Source: Chersky-267 sp034666965 (lineage in GTDB: Bacteria; Chloroflexota; Limnocylindria; Limnocylindrales; CSP1-4). Taken from it: a stretch of DNA of 14,036 nt. Shown here one piece after another: positions 4,517 to 11,695 of this stretch (the first letter of the stretch is position 1; each line of letters begins with the position of its first letter). Below the pieces are notes generated by a model. It did no database searches and was not told where the DNA came from. It worked only from the letters and a program-made list of their open reading frames with translations. The position numbers and the translations under genes are program-made. The stretch covers positions 1 through 14,036 of the forward strand of contig JAXDKT010000019.1 in NCBI GenBank assembly GCA_034666965.1, given 5' to 3'.

Positions 4517-7114
4517 TTGACCACCGTGCCTCAGAGTGGCTGGTTGGCTGTCGGGACGGCCGTGGCGGCACTGCTCGGTCCGGCCATGGCCGAGCGGTTC
4601 GGAATCGTGGCCGCGCTGGCCATGGCCGGGCTGGTCCTGGGCGCCTCCCTGATGGCGGGTTTCGCCCGACGCTCAGTCGCGGGCGGGGCCGTGCCGTTCG
4701 CGGTCGGCCTCGTCGCCATCGCGATTCGCCTCGCGCTGAATGGCCCGGCCGCGCCACCCGTCGCGATCCCGGACGGCGACGGACCGTGGCCCGGGATCGT
4801 GGCGGGGGTCGGGTCGCCGCGCGATGGCCAGCAATCGACGACCCTCGATCTCGCGCTCGCTACGGGGAGCCTCCGGGTCGCGGCGACCTTGCCGCGCTAT
4901 CCCGAAGTCGCCCCCGGTGACCGGGTCTCGGTCGGTGGCCGCCTCGAGCCCCTCCCAGATGACGACGGGGGCTATGGCACCTACCTGCGCCGGATCGGTG
5001 CCGGGGCCACGATTCGCGCTCGATCGCTCGAACGCCTCGCCGGTGACGGCGCTCCGGCGGGCGCGATCGAGACCGCCCGGCGGGCCTCGGGCGAGGCGTT
5101 GACCCGGGCCCTGCCCGAGCCCGAGGCGGGCCTGGCCGCAGGGATCCTCATCGGCCTGCGCGACCGGGTCGACCGCGACCTGGCGGCCGCCTTCACGACC
5201 GCTGGGGTCAGCCACGTCGTGGCGATCTCGGGCTGGAACATCGCCATCGTCGCGGCGTTGGTCGGCGCGCTGCTCCGGAGCCGGCTCGGCCGGCGTCCCC
5301 GCTCGCTGGTGACGCTTGTGGCCATCGTCGCCTACACAATCGCCGCCGGCGGCTCGGCTTCGGTCGTCCGTGCCGCGGTCATGGCTGCGGTCGTCCTGCT
5401 GGCGCGCGAATCGGGACGGGCCGGGGCGGCTGCGACCGCGCTCGGCTGGGCGGTGGGGCTGCTCCTCCTGGCCGATCCGGCGACGGTCGGCGACGCCGGG
5501 TTCCAGCTGTCGGTCCTGGCCACGGCCGGGCTCATCGCCTGGGCGACCCCGATCACGACGCGTCTCCGCAGCGTTCGCGGCGGGGTCGTCCCGGGCTGGC
5601 TGGCCGAAAGCCTCGGGGTATCGTTCGCCGCCGAAGCCGCGACCCTGCCGGTGGTCCTGGCCGGGTTCGGACGCTTCGCGGTCCTCGCTCCGGCCGTCAA
5701 CCTCGTGGTCGTCCCGCTCGTGCCGCCGGCGATGGCTGCCGGCGCGTTGGCTCTGATCGGCGGCTGGCTGGGCCTGGCAGGGGCACCACCCGCCCTCGCC
5801 GTCCTCCTGGGTCTACCCGGTTGGCTCGTCCTGGCGGTCCTGGTGGCGCTGGTCCGAGCAGCGGCCGCCCTGCCGTTTGCGAGCATCACCCTGCCCGCAC
5901 CGTGGAGCTCGGTGGCCGGCCTGCTGGTCGGGATCGCGGTCCTCGCCATCGCGAGCCAGCGGGTCCGTCGGGTCGGCGCGGGCTGGCTGGCGGCACGAGC
6001 CCGGCGGGTTCGGACAGCCGCCGGGCCCCGGGGGGACCGTGTCGCCAAGCCGGGTGCGAGCCAAGGTGAAGCGACGACCGCTTCCCGGCAGGTCGCAGCC
6101 AGCGGCACCCGACGGCGTCCCCGACGAGGAGTCCAGTTCGGCGCGGCAGCGCTGGCCCTGTGCCTGATCGTGGTCGTTCTGGCTGCGGCCAACCGACCGG
6201 ACGGCCACGTTCGGGTCACCGTCCTCGACGTCGGTCAGGGCGACGCCATCCTGGTCGAAGGCGGCCGTGGCGGCCGGCTGCTGGTGGACGGCGGCCCGGA
6301 CCCGGATCGCCTGCTCATCGCACTCGACGCCCGGCTGCCGGCCTGGGACCGGCGGATCGACCTCCTGGTGCTCACCCATCCGCACGAAGATCACGTCGCC
6401 GGACTGGCCCTGCTGCTCACGCGCTACCACGTCGGCCGGACGTTCGAGCCCGGAATGATCGGGCCGGGTCCCGGCTATCGCGCCTGGCAGGCGGCGCTCG
6501 ACCGGCTCGGCCTGCGCCCCGGGCATCTCTCGACCGGTGACCGGTTCGGTCTCGACGACATTCGCTTCCGGGTCCTGTGGCCGGACCGCGACGCTGTCCC
6601 GCGCGAGCCGGCCGATGGCGGCACGGCAATCAACAACGTGTCGATCGTGCTCCTCGGTGAGGTCGGCCACCAGCGATTCCTGCTGGCCGGCGACATCGAG
6701 GAGGAGATCGACCCGATCCTCATCGCCCGGGGGCTGCCCCGGGTCGACCTGCTCAAGGTGGCCCACCATGGCAGCCGGACATCGTCGACCGCGGCCTTCC
6801 TCGACGCGGTCCGGCCACGAGTCGCCGTCGCCTCGGCCGGGGCAGGCAACCCATATGGCCACCCCACCAGGGCAACGCTCGAGCGGATCGCCGCTCGCGG
6901 CGCCCGGGTCCTGCGCACCGATCGCAACGGCTCGGTGGAGGTCACCCTCGATGGCGCGACCGGGCTGGCGGTGCATCCCGAGCGAATCGAGCTTGCGACG
7001 ACCGGGGCAGCCCCACCGCCGGAGGCAGCAGCCGTGCCCTCGGTCGTGGCCCGGGTGACGTTCTCGTGTGGCATTCGGTCGCCGGCGCGGGTCGCGCCCG
7101 TATCATCGGGGTGA
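4517..7114 (+). CDS. comEC: ComEC/Rec2 family competence DNA channel
   Basis: An 865-residue polytopic membrane protein that carries single-stranded DNA across the inner membrane. Residues 10-75 are hydrophobic, then a soluble OB-like DUF4131 region follows (about 85-170). The Competence domain (about 200-480) has many membrane helices, with the family signatures VSHVVAISGWNIAIV (231-245) and GGSASVVRAAVMA (278-290). A further hydrophobic helix at 540-557 precedes a C-terminal metallo-beta-lactamase-like domain (565-830). That domain keeps its motifs: VLDVGQGDAILVEG, DGG (591-593), HPHEDH (621-626), GD at 725-726 and HH at 750-751. An intact HxHxDH suggests active nuclease chemistry for degrading the second strand. 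A Pro/Arg-rich linker (490-538) is longer than usual. The TTG start at 4517 is likely but weakly supported; GTG at 4526 is an alternative. The stop overlaps the next ATG by one base. Confidence 0.95.
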   Translation: MTTVPQSGWLAVGTAVAALLGPAMAERFGIVAALAMAGLVLGASLMAGFARRSVAGGAVPFAVGLVAIAIRLALNGPAAPPVAIPDGDGPWPGIVAGVGSPRDGQQSTTLDLALATGSLRVAATLPRYPEVAPGDRVSVGGRLEPLPDDDGGYGTYLRRIGAGATIRARSLERLAGDGAPAGAIETARRASGEALTRALPEPEAGLAAGILIGLRDRVDRDLAAAFTTAGVSHVVAISGWNIAIVAALVGALLRSRLGRRPRSLVTLVAIVAYTIAAGGSASVVRAAVMAAVVLLARESGRAGAAATALGWAVGLLLLADPATVGDAGFQLSVLATAGLIAWATPITTRLRSVRGGVVPGWLAESLGVSFAAEAATLPVVLAGFGRFAVLAPAVNLVVVPLVPPAMAAGALALIGGWLGLAGAPPALAVLLGLPGWLVLAVLVALVRAAAALPFASITLPAPWSSVAGLLVGIAVLAIASQRVRRVGAGWLAARARRVRTAAGPRGDRVAKPGASQGEATTASRQVAASGTRRRPRRGVQFGAAALALCLIVVVLAAANRPDGHVRVTVLDVGQGDAILVEGGRGGRLLVDGGPDPDRLLIALDARLPAWDRRIDLLVLTHPHEDHVAGLALLLTRYHVGRTFEPGMIGPGPGYRAWQAALDRLGLRPGHLSTGDRFGLDDIRFRVLWPDRDAVPREPADGGTAINNVSIVLLGEVGHQRFLLAGDIEEEIDPILIARGLPRVDLLKVAHHGSRTSSTAAFLDAVRPRVAVASAGAGNPYGHPTRATLERIAARGARVLRTDRNGSVEVTLDGATGLAVHPERIELATTGAAPPPEAAAVPSVVARVTFSCGIRSPARVAPVSSG
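7101..7106 (+). promoter_or_regulatory. Possible internal -10 element before the HD-domain gene
   Basis: TATCAT matches TATAAT at 5 of 6 positions and ends 7 nt before the ATG at 7114, inside the 3' end of comEC. This is the same geometry as the leaderless elements at 433 and 491. No good -35 is seen. It could drive the HD gene and holA independently of competence genes. Confidence 0.3.
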
Positions 7115-7725
7115 TGCCGGTCCCCACCCGAACCGCCGCCGCGGCCGTGCTGCTCGAGCTCGATCCGCCGCCCTGGGCCGTCCGCCACGCGCGGGCGGTG
7201 GCCGAGGTCGCCGGCTGGCTGGCGGCTCGGATCGCCGCGCGGGGCACAACCGTCGATCGTCGGCTGGTCGAGACCGCGGCCCTCCTCCACGACGTCGACA
7301 AGATCCTGCCGCCGGACGACCCCGCGCGGGCGCTGCCGCATGGCGACGGGTCGGCCGCCTGGCTCAGCGCGCGCGGCTATCCCGAGCTCGCCCGGGCGGT
7401 GGCCAATCACCCGGTCACCCGCCTGGCCGACGACGCGCGCTACCGCACCTGGGCCGCCTTCGCCAGTCGCGAGGAGCGGATCGTGGCCTACGCCGACAAG
7501 CGGGCCGGCCAGCGCCTGGTATCGATGGAGGCCCGCTTCGCCTCGTGGAGCAAGCGCTACCCCAGAGGTTGGGACGAGGCCACGGCGGCCAAGGTCCGGG
7601 CCCGGGCCGCGCGCCTCGAAGCGGACGTCTGCCGGGCGGCCGGCGTCCGCCCCGACGAGGTCCGCCGACTGGCCTGGACGGGTCCGGCATTGCGCCGGGC
7701 GCGTGCCGCCCGGGCCGTGGCATGA
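7114..7725 (+). CDS. HD-domain metal-dependent phosphohydrolase
   Basis: A 203-residue HD-superfamily protein. Putative metal ligands are in the standard order: His25 (VRHARAVAEVA), His59-Asp60 (AALLHDVDKI), His76 (LPHGD), His99 (ANHPV) and Asp128 (AYADKR). It should be a soluble phosphohydrolase or phosphodiesterase acting on a nucleotide. YADKR followed by QRLVSMEARF is common in uncharacterised HDIG-type proteins. YqeK, the diadenosine tetraphosphate hydrolase usually found between nadD and rsfS, has the same fold; this genome's nadD-rsfS pair lacks it, so this gene may be a displaced functional counterpart, which is inference. ATG at 7114 overlaps the comEC TGA (TGATG), and GTG at 7111 is in frame. 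Its stop overlaps holA by 4 nt (ATGA). The tight coupling to holA suggests shared expression. Confidence 0.85.
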   Translation: MPVPTRTAAAAVLLELDPPPWAVRHARAVAEVAGWLAARIAARGTTVDRRLVETAALLHDVDKILPPDDPARALPHGDGSAAWLSARGYPELARAVANHPVTRLADDARYRTWAAFASREERIVAYADKRAGQRLVSMEARFASWSKRYPRGWDEATAAKVRARAARLEADVCRAAGVRPDEVRRLAWTGPALRRARAARAVA

Positions 7726-8795
7726 GCCGGTCGGCGCCACCCCCGTCCGCTCCCCTGGGCTACTACTTCGGTGACGATGCCTGGTCGGTCGAGCATGCCG
7801 CGGACGCCCTCGGCCGGCGAGTGGCCGGCGTCGACGGGACGCCGCTGGGGCGCTGGCGGGTGACCGGCGCGGCCACGAGCGCCGCGCTGATCGGGGAACG
7901 GGTCGCGACCGGCGCGCTGTTCGGCGGCGGGACGCTGGCGGTCGTGGCCGACCCGGGGCCGCTCATCCGGGCGAAGGCGAACCGCGAGGCGCTCATCGCC
8001 ATCCTGGCGACGGTCGCCCCGGGCAACGCCCTGGTCTTCTCCGAAGCGCTCGATCGCTATCCCAAGGACGGCCGGCTGACGGCCGACCGGGCCGCCCTGG
8101 CCGCGGCGATCGAGACCGTCGGCGGCGAGGTCCGCGGCTTCCCGGCCCCGACGGCCGGGGGCATGGCCCGCTGGATCGAGGACCGGGCCACCGAGCGCGG
8201 GATGCGCCTCGACCGGGGCGCGTCCCAGGCCCTGGCCGAGCGGGTCGGGGCCTTCGTCCGCGAGGGCGACGTCGATCGGCGGCGCCAGGGTCAGCTGGCC
8301 GCCCAGGAGCTGGACAAGCTGGCCCTCTACCGCCTCGACGGACCGGTCACCGCGGATGACGTCCGCGCCCTCGTGGCCGAGGCCGTGCCAGCGTCCGCCT
8401 GGGCACTCCTCGATGCGCTCGCCTTCCGGCGGAACCGGGACGCGGCCGAGCTCCTCGAGCGGGTCCTGGACGTGACACCGGAACCGGTCGTGGTCGTCCA
8501 GCTCCACCGCCGCCTGCGCGAGCTGCTCGAGGTCTCCGACCTGGTCGCGAGCGGGACGCCGACCCGCGAGCTGCCCCGGGTTCTCAAGCTCCATCCCTTC
8601 CGGGCCGAGCAACTCGCCAAGCAGGCCGCGGCGTGGACCGGTGAGGAGCTGGTGGCCGCGCTCGACGACCTGCTCGAGCTGGATGCGACGATCAAGGGAG
8701 CGGGCGGCCCGATGGCCGACGAGCGAGCGCGACGACTCGCGTTCACGTTGTGGCTGGCCGGCCGGGTGGCGCCGCGCGGAGCGGCCGTGCGCTGA
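7722..8795 (+). CDS. holA: DNA polymerase III subunit delta
   Basis: A 357-residue clamp-loader subunit that opens the beta sliding clamp within the replisome. The N-terminal AAA+-like domain begins LGYYFGDDAWSVEHAADAL (12-30), the usual degenerate P-loop of delta, and includes ALFGGGTLAVVADP (65-78), which corresponds to the clamp-contact region. The middle lid domain contains AAQELDKLALY (193-203), a hallmark of HolA. The C-terminal collar domain (about 220-345) has VVQLHRRLRELLEVSDL and LKLHPFRAEQLAKQA. The length is typical. ATG at 7722 overlaps the HD gene stop (ATGA), so translation is probably coupled; no separate Shine-Dalgarno is seen. comEC next to holA is a known bacterial arrangement; the rpsT gene often found beside holA is not in this window. 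It ends 15 nt from the convergent zinc-ribbon gene. Confidence 0.93.
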   Translation: MSRSAPPPSAPLGYYFGDDAWSVEHAADALGRRVAGVDGTPLGRWRVTGAATSAALIGERVATGALFGGGTLAVVADPGPLIRAKANREALIAILATVAPGNALVFSEALDRYPKDGRLTADRAALAAAIETVGGEVRGFPAPTAGGMARWIEDRATERGMRLDRGASQALAERVGAFVREGDVDRRRQGQLAAQELDKLALYRLDGPVTADDVRALVAEAVPASAWALLDALAFRRNRDAAELLERVLDVTPEPVVVVQLHRRLRELLEVSDLVASGTPTRELPRVLKLHPFRAEQLAKQAAAWTGEELVAALDDLLELDATIKGAGGPMADERARRLAFTLWLAGRVAPRGAAVR

Positions 8796-8810
8796 GTCGG
8801 GGACGAGCGC

Positions 8811-9065
8811 CTAGCGGCCCGAGGACCAGGCCTGTTCCTGGAGGACCAGGTCGCTCTCGATGGCGAAGGTGCAGACCGCCGATTCGAGGTCGAGCAGATC
8901 GAGCAGGTCCGGGTCGACGAAGAGCTGGACGCAACCCTGGCACAGGCTGCCCGGGATGCCGAAGCACAGGCGCTCGGAGGCGTCGTCGAGCCGGAACGCG
9001 GTATCGAAGCGGCTGATGACGAGCTTGCTCGTGCAGCGCGGGCAGCGTTCGCGGGTTCGCGACAT
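8811..9065 (-). CDS. Small zinc-ribbon protein (YgiT-type-like), function unknown
   Basis: An 84-residue protein with two paired cysteine knuckles, CPRC (8-11) and CQGC (42-45), plus Cys34 and Cys65. Between them is a strand-rich stretch, and LCFGIPGSLCQGC resembles the second half of YgiT-type zinc fingers. No known partner domain, such as a helix-turn-helix, follows; the tail (50-84) is acidic and leucine-rich (DPDLLDLLDLESAVC). It may be a zinc-binding adaptor or transcription factor, but I cannot name a function. ATG at 9065 has AGGA about 5 nt upstream. It lies downstream of rsfS on the same strand after a 117-bp gap that holds a 7-bp hairpin, and it converges on holA with a 15-nt gap. 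Confidence 0.7.
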   Translation of the reverse strand: MSRTRERCPRCTSKLVISRFDTAFRLDDASERLCFGIPGSLCQGCVQLFVDPDLLDLLDLESAVCTFAIESDLVLQEQAWSSGR

Positions 9066-9084
9066 CCGGTCCTGACCTCAGCAT

Positions 9085-9102
9085 GGACGCCACCTGGCGT
9101 CC
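9085..9102 (-). other. 7-bp hairpin in the rsfS/zinc-ribbon gap
   Basis: GGACGCC and GGCGTCC pair perfectly around the 4-nt loop AGGT (minus strand). No T-run follows, so it is not a standard terminator. It lies 19 nt before the zinc-ribbon ATG and could act as an RNA-end or leader structure. The remainder of 9066-9182 shows nothing else I can support. Confidence 0.5.
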
Positions 9103-9182
9103 GGACCCGGATTCAACGCCCGCCAGACCACCCCGGACATGACCCGACGGTACTACCCCGCTTGGCGGTGGCCGGGGCGACG

Positions 9183-9635
9183 CTACTGGATGCGCAGGAC
9201 CGTGCGCGCCGCCGACCAGTGCTTCTCGAGCTCGTAGAAGTCGCGCTCTGGCGGGGTGAAGACGTGGACGATCACACCGCCGAAGTCGAGCAGGACCCAA
9301 TGCGAGGCGGCGACCCCTTCCCGACCGATCGGCCGGACTCCCTCGGCTCGCAGGCCCGAGACGATGCCGTCGGCGATCGCGTCGAGCTGACGTTCGGACC
9401 CGCCCGAGCAGATCACGAAGGCGTCGGCCACCGTCGTCAGCTCGCCCAGGTCGAGCAGGACGATGTCGGCGGCCTTCTTGTCCTCGGCCAGCTCCACGAT
9501 CCGCCTCGCCGTCTCGAGCGAGGCCTTGCCGTCGGCCGGGGCCGCGGTCTGCCGGGCGGGCAGCCCGATCCGGCCCTTGGCCGTGGTCGGCTTGGCTCGG
9601 CTGCGCTTCGCGGGCAGGGCGGCAGGATCGGTCAC
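9183..9635 (-). CDS. rsfS: Ribosomal silencing factor RsfS
   Basis: A 150-residue protein. The RsfS domain (about 38-146) contains ADAFVICSGGSERQLDAIAD (70-89), GREGVAASHWVLLDFGGVIVHVF (104-126) and FYELEKHW (133-140). These match the Iojap/DUF143 family, which binds ribosomal protein uL14 and blocks joining of the 30S and 50S subunits in poor growth conditions. An N-terminal extension of about 37 residues rich in Lys, Arg, Ala and Pro is unusual, since family members are commonly 105-120 residues. The GTG start at 9635 overlaps the nadD stop by 4 nt (GTGA) and has AGGAGG (9652-9647) 11 nt upstream. A longer in-frame reading back to 9905 runs inside nadD and is rejected. It is third in the obgE-nadD-rsfS cassette. 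Confidence 0.93.
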   Translation of the reverse strand: MTDPAALPAKRSRAKPTTAKGRIGLPARQTAAPADGKASLETARRIVELAEDKKAADIVLLDLGELTTVADAFVICSGGSERQLDAIADGIVSGLRAEGVRPIGREGVAASHWVLLDFGGVIVHVFTPPERDFYELEKHWSAARTVLRIQ

Positions 9636-10312
9636 GGCGCGGGGGTCCTCCTGGGTTCGGTCGGCTCGGCGGTCCGGTTCGGGCGGTACAGCCCATGGTC
9701 GCCGATATAGGCGATGACCGCATCCGGGACCAGGTAGCGGATCGAGCGCCCGGCTGCCACGCGGGCCCGGATCATCGAACCGGACACGGCCAGCTTCGGT
9801 CCGTCGAGGACGATCGTGCGGCGGTCGGCCCCCGGGATGAGGCTGGCCATCGCGGCGGGGTCGACGGGCCCGGTCCCGGGCCGCGGCACGACCGCCATCC
9901 GGCACAGCTCGAGGACCCGCTCCGGCCGGTGCCAGGTCGGCAGGCCGGCATACGCCTCGCTCGACAGGATGAAGACGAGGTCCGGTGAGCTACCCCTGGC
10001 CCGGGTCTCGGCGGCCAGCGTCTCGAGCGTGTCCACCGCGTACGACGGCCCCCGGCGGTCGACCTCGGCGCGACTCAGGCTGAAGGCGGGGTTGTCGGCG
10101 ATGGCCGCCGCGACCATGGCCAGCCGATCCTCCGCGGGACTGACCGGGCGACCCGGCTTGTGGACCGGCACACCGACCGGCACGAACACGACTCGATCGA
10201 GATCGAGCGCATCACGGGCCTCCTCGGCGATCGCCAGGTGCCCGATGTGGACCGGGTCGAAGGTACCGCCCAGGATGCCGATCGCGCCGGACGTGGGCTC
10301 GCTGTCGCTCAT
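9632..10312 (-). CDS. nadD: Nicotinate-mononucleotide adenylyltransferase
   Basis: A 226-residue enzyme that joins nicotinate mononucleotide and ATP to make deamido-NAD, the step before NAD synthetase. The Rossmann-like nucleotidyltransferase fold begins IGILGGTFDPVHIGHLAIAE (11-30), with the T/HxGH ATP-binding motif at the end of that stretch. FVPVGVPVHKP (43-53) binds substrate, and VSGSMIRARVAAGRSIRYLV (176-195) is the C-terminal ISSTxIR-type motif. The usual GAD-x-x-x-x-L-x-x-W segment reads SSEAYAGLPTWHRP (117-130), an Asp-to-Glu change at 119. The length is typical. ATG at 10312 overlaps the obgE stop (ATGA); GTG at 10339 is an in-frame alternative inside obgE and less likely. Its stop overlaps rsfS, so the three genes should be translated together. 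Confidence 0.95.
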   Translation of the reverse strand: MSDSEPTSGAIGILGGTFDPVHIGHLAIAEEARDALDLDRVVFVPVGVPVHKPGRPVSPAEDRLAMVAAAIADNPAFSLSRAEVDRRGPSYAVDTLETLAAETRARGSSPDLVFILSSEAYAGLPTWHRPERVLELCRMAVVPRPGTGPVDPAAMASLIPGADRRTIVLDGPKLAVSGSMIRARVAAGRSIRYLVPDAVIAYIGDHGLYRPNRTAEPTEPRRTPAP

Positions 10313-11616
10313 TCCGGTTCCCACGCTTCGCGGTCCCACTCGAGCTCGACCGATCCGATCCGGACCGTGTCGCCGGCGGCGACGCCCGCCCGACGGAGCT
10401 CGGCGTCGACACCCAGCCGGGCGAGGTCGCGCTGAAAGCGCGCCGCCGATTCGTCGACCGCGAAGTCGGTCTGGGCCGCGATCCGTTCGATCCGGCGACC
10501 CCGGACCCGGTACGCCCCATCGTCCTCGAGCTCGACCGCGAAGCCGTCGCCGAGCGACTCGATGCGGTGGACGACGACCCCCGCCGGCTCGGGCGGCAGG
10601 CCCAGCTCGGCGGCGTCGGGCAGCCGCTCGGCGAGCAGCGTCCGCAGCTCGAGGATCCCGTCTCCGGTCGCCGCCGAGATCGCCACACAGGCCAGGCCGT
10701 CCCGTCGGCGTGCCTCGCGAAAGGTGGGCCAGGCCGCGGCCGCGACGGGTCGGTCCATCTTGTTGAAGGCGACGATCGTCGGCTTGGCGAGCAGGGCCGG
10801 GTCGTGCGCCTCGAGCTCATCGCGAATGACTCCGAACGACCACTCCGGATCGCGGTCCGCACCATCCACGACGTGGACCAGGACCCGGGTCCGCTCAACG
10901 TGGCGCAGAAAAGCGTGACCCAGCCCGGCGCCCTGGCTGGCGCCTTCGATCAGGCCGGGCACGTCGGCGACGGTCGGCCGGCGTCCGTCGCTCGCATCGT
11001 CACCGCCGGCCAGGTCGAGCACACCAAGGTTTGGCTCGAGGGTCGTGAACGGGTAGTCGGCGATCTTCGGCCGGGCGGCCGTGAGCGCGGCGAGCAGGGT
11101 CGACTTGCCGGCGTTGGGCAGCCCGACCAGGCCGACGTCGGCGATCAGCCGTAACTCCAGGCGGACCCAGCGCTCCTCGCCGGGCTCGCCCTTCTGGGCG
11201 TGCTTTGGCGTCTGGTGGGTGGCCGTGGCGAAGTGGACGTTGCCCAGCCCGCCCCGTCCGCCGCGGGCGACCATCGCCACCTGCTCGCTCGAGAGCAGGT
11301 CGGCCACGAGCTCCCCGGACGCATCGTCGTAGACGGCGGTCCCCGGGGGCACGACCAGGGTCAGGTCCGTGCCGGCCTTGCCATGGCGCCGCGAGCCCGT
11401 GCCCCGCCCACCCGGTTCGGCCTTGAAATGGTGATGCTGGCGGTAGTCGCGCAGGCTGGTCTGACCGGGATCGACTCGCAGGTAGATCGAGCCGCCCCGT
11501 CCGCCGTCGCCGCCATCGGGACCGCCCCGGGGCACGTGGGCCTCTCGCCGGAAGGTCGCGGCACCGTCCCCGCCGGAACCGGCATGGACGTTGATCTTGA
11601 CCCGGTCGAGGAACAT
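10309..11616 (-). CDS. obgE: Obg/CgtA family GTPase
   Basis: A 435-residue GTPase that assists late 50S ribosomal assembly and responds to nucleotide state. The glycine-rich Obg domain (1-157) opens MFLDRVKINVHAGSGGDGAA. The G domain has GLPNAGKS (165-172, P-loop), YPFTT (188-192, switch I), DVPG (218-221), NKMD (285-288) and SAA (314-316). A C-terminal OCT domain follows (about 355-430), ending VRIGSVELEWD. This three-domain order is that of actinobacterial, Gram-positive and related Obg proteins. The ATG at 11616 is chosen because the conserved domain begins exactly there; the frame is open upstream to 12105 but that is opposite-frame reading of the peptidase gene. The Shine-Dalgarno is poor. 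The frequent upstream rplU-rpmA pair is absent; a peptidase gene sits 79 nt upstream instead. Confidence 0.96.
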   Translation of the reverse strand: MFLDRVKINVHAGSGGDGAATFRREAHVPRGGPDGGDGGRGGSIYLRVDPGQTSLRDYRQHHHFKAEPGGRGTGSRRHGKAGTDLTLVVPPGTAVYDDASGELVADLLSSEQVAMVARGGRGGLGNVHFATATHQTPKHAQKGEPGEERWVRLELRLIADVGLVGLPNAGKSTLLAALTAARPKIADYPFTTLEPNLGVLDLAGGDDASDGRRPTVADVPGLIEGASQGAGLGHAFLRHVERTRVLVHVVDGADRDPEWSFGVIRDELEAHDPALLAKPTIVAFNKMDRPVAAAAWPTFREARRRDGLACVAISAATGDGILELRTLLAERLPDAAELGLPPEPAGVVVHRIESLGDGFAVELEDDGAYRVRGRRIERIAAQTDFAVDESAARFQRDLARLGVDAELRRAGVAAGDTVRIGSVELEWDREAWEPE

Positions 11617-11654
11617 CGGGAAGTTGCCCCGTGGTGCTGCCGTCGATCGCGCGC

Positions 11655-11671
11655 GGCGTCGCAGGGACGCC
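11655..11671 (-). other. 6-bp hairpin between the peptidase gene and obgE
   Basis: GGCGTC and GACGCC pair around a 5-nt loop (CCTGC) in the 79-nt gap. No T-run follows. It could be a weak attenuator, an mRNA processing site or chance in GC-rich DNA. No promoter for obgE is visible in this gap. Confidence 0.3.
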
Positions 11672-11695
11672 GACAGCGGACCGCCGGTGGGTGGT

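Noticed and set aside
7066..7113. An earlier start for the HD protein at 7066
   Set aside because: It would overlap comEC by 49 nt; the ATG at 7114 overlaps the comEC stop by one base in a typical coupled arrangement.
8789..8810. A 5-bp inverted repeat between convergent holA and the zinc-ribbon gene as a terminator
   Set aside because: The stem is short, the loop is 12 nt and no T-run follows on either strand.
9075..9137. A 20-codon leader-like ORF (minus, ATG near 9137) before the zinc-ribbon gene
   Set aside because: Frames this short are expected by chance here; there is no Shine-Dalgarno and no run of a single amino acid that would suggest attenuation.
9636..9905. An N-terminal extension of rsfS by 90 codons
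   Set aside because: It is read within nadD in another frame and is Arg/Pro-rich; GTG at 9635 has a Shine-Dalgarno and a typical 4-nt overlap.
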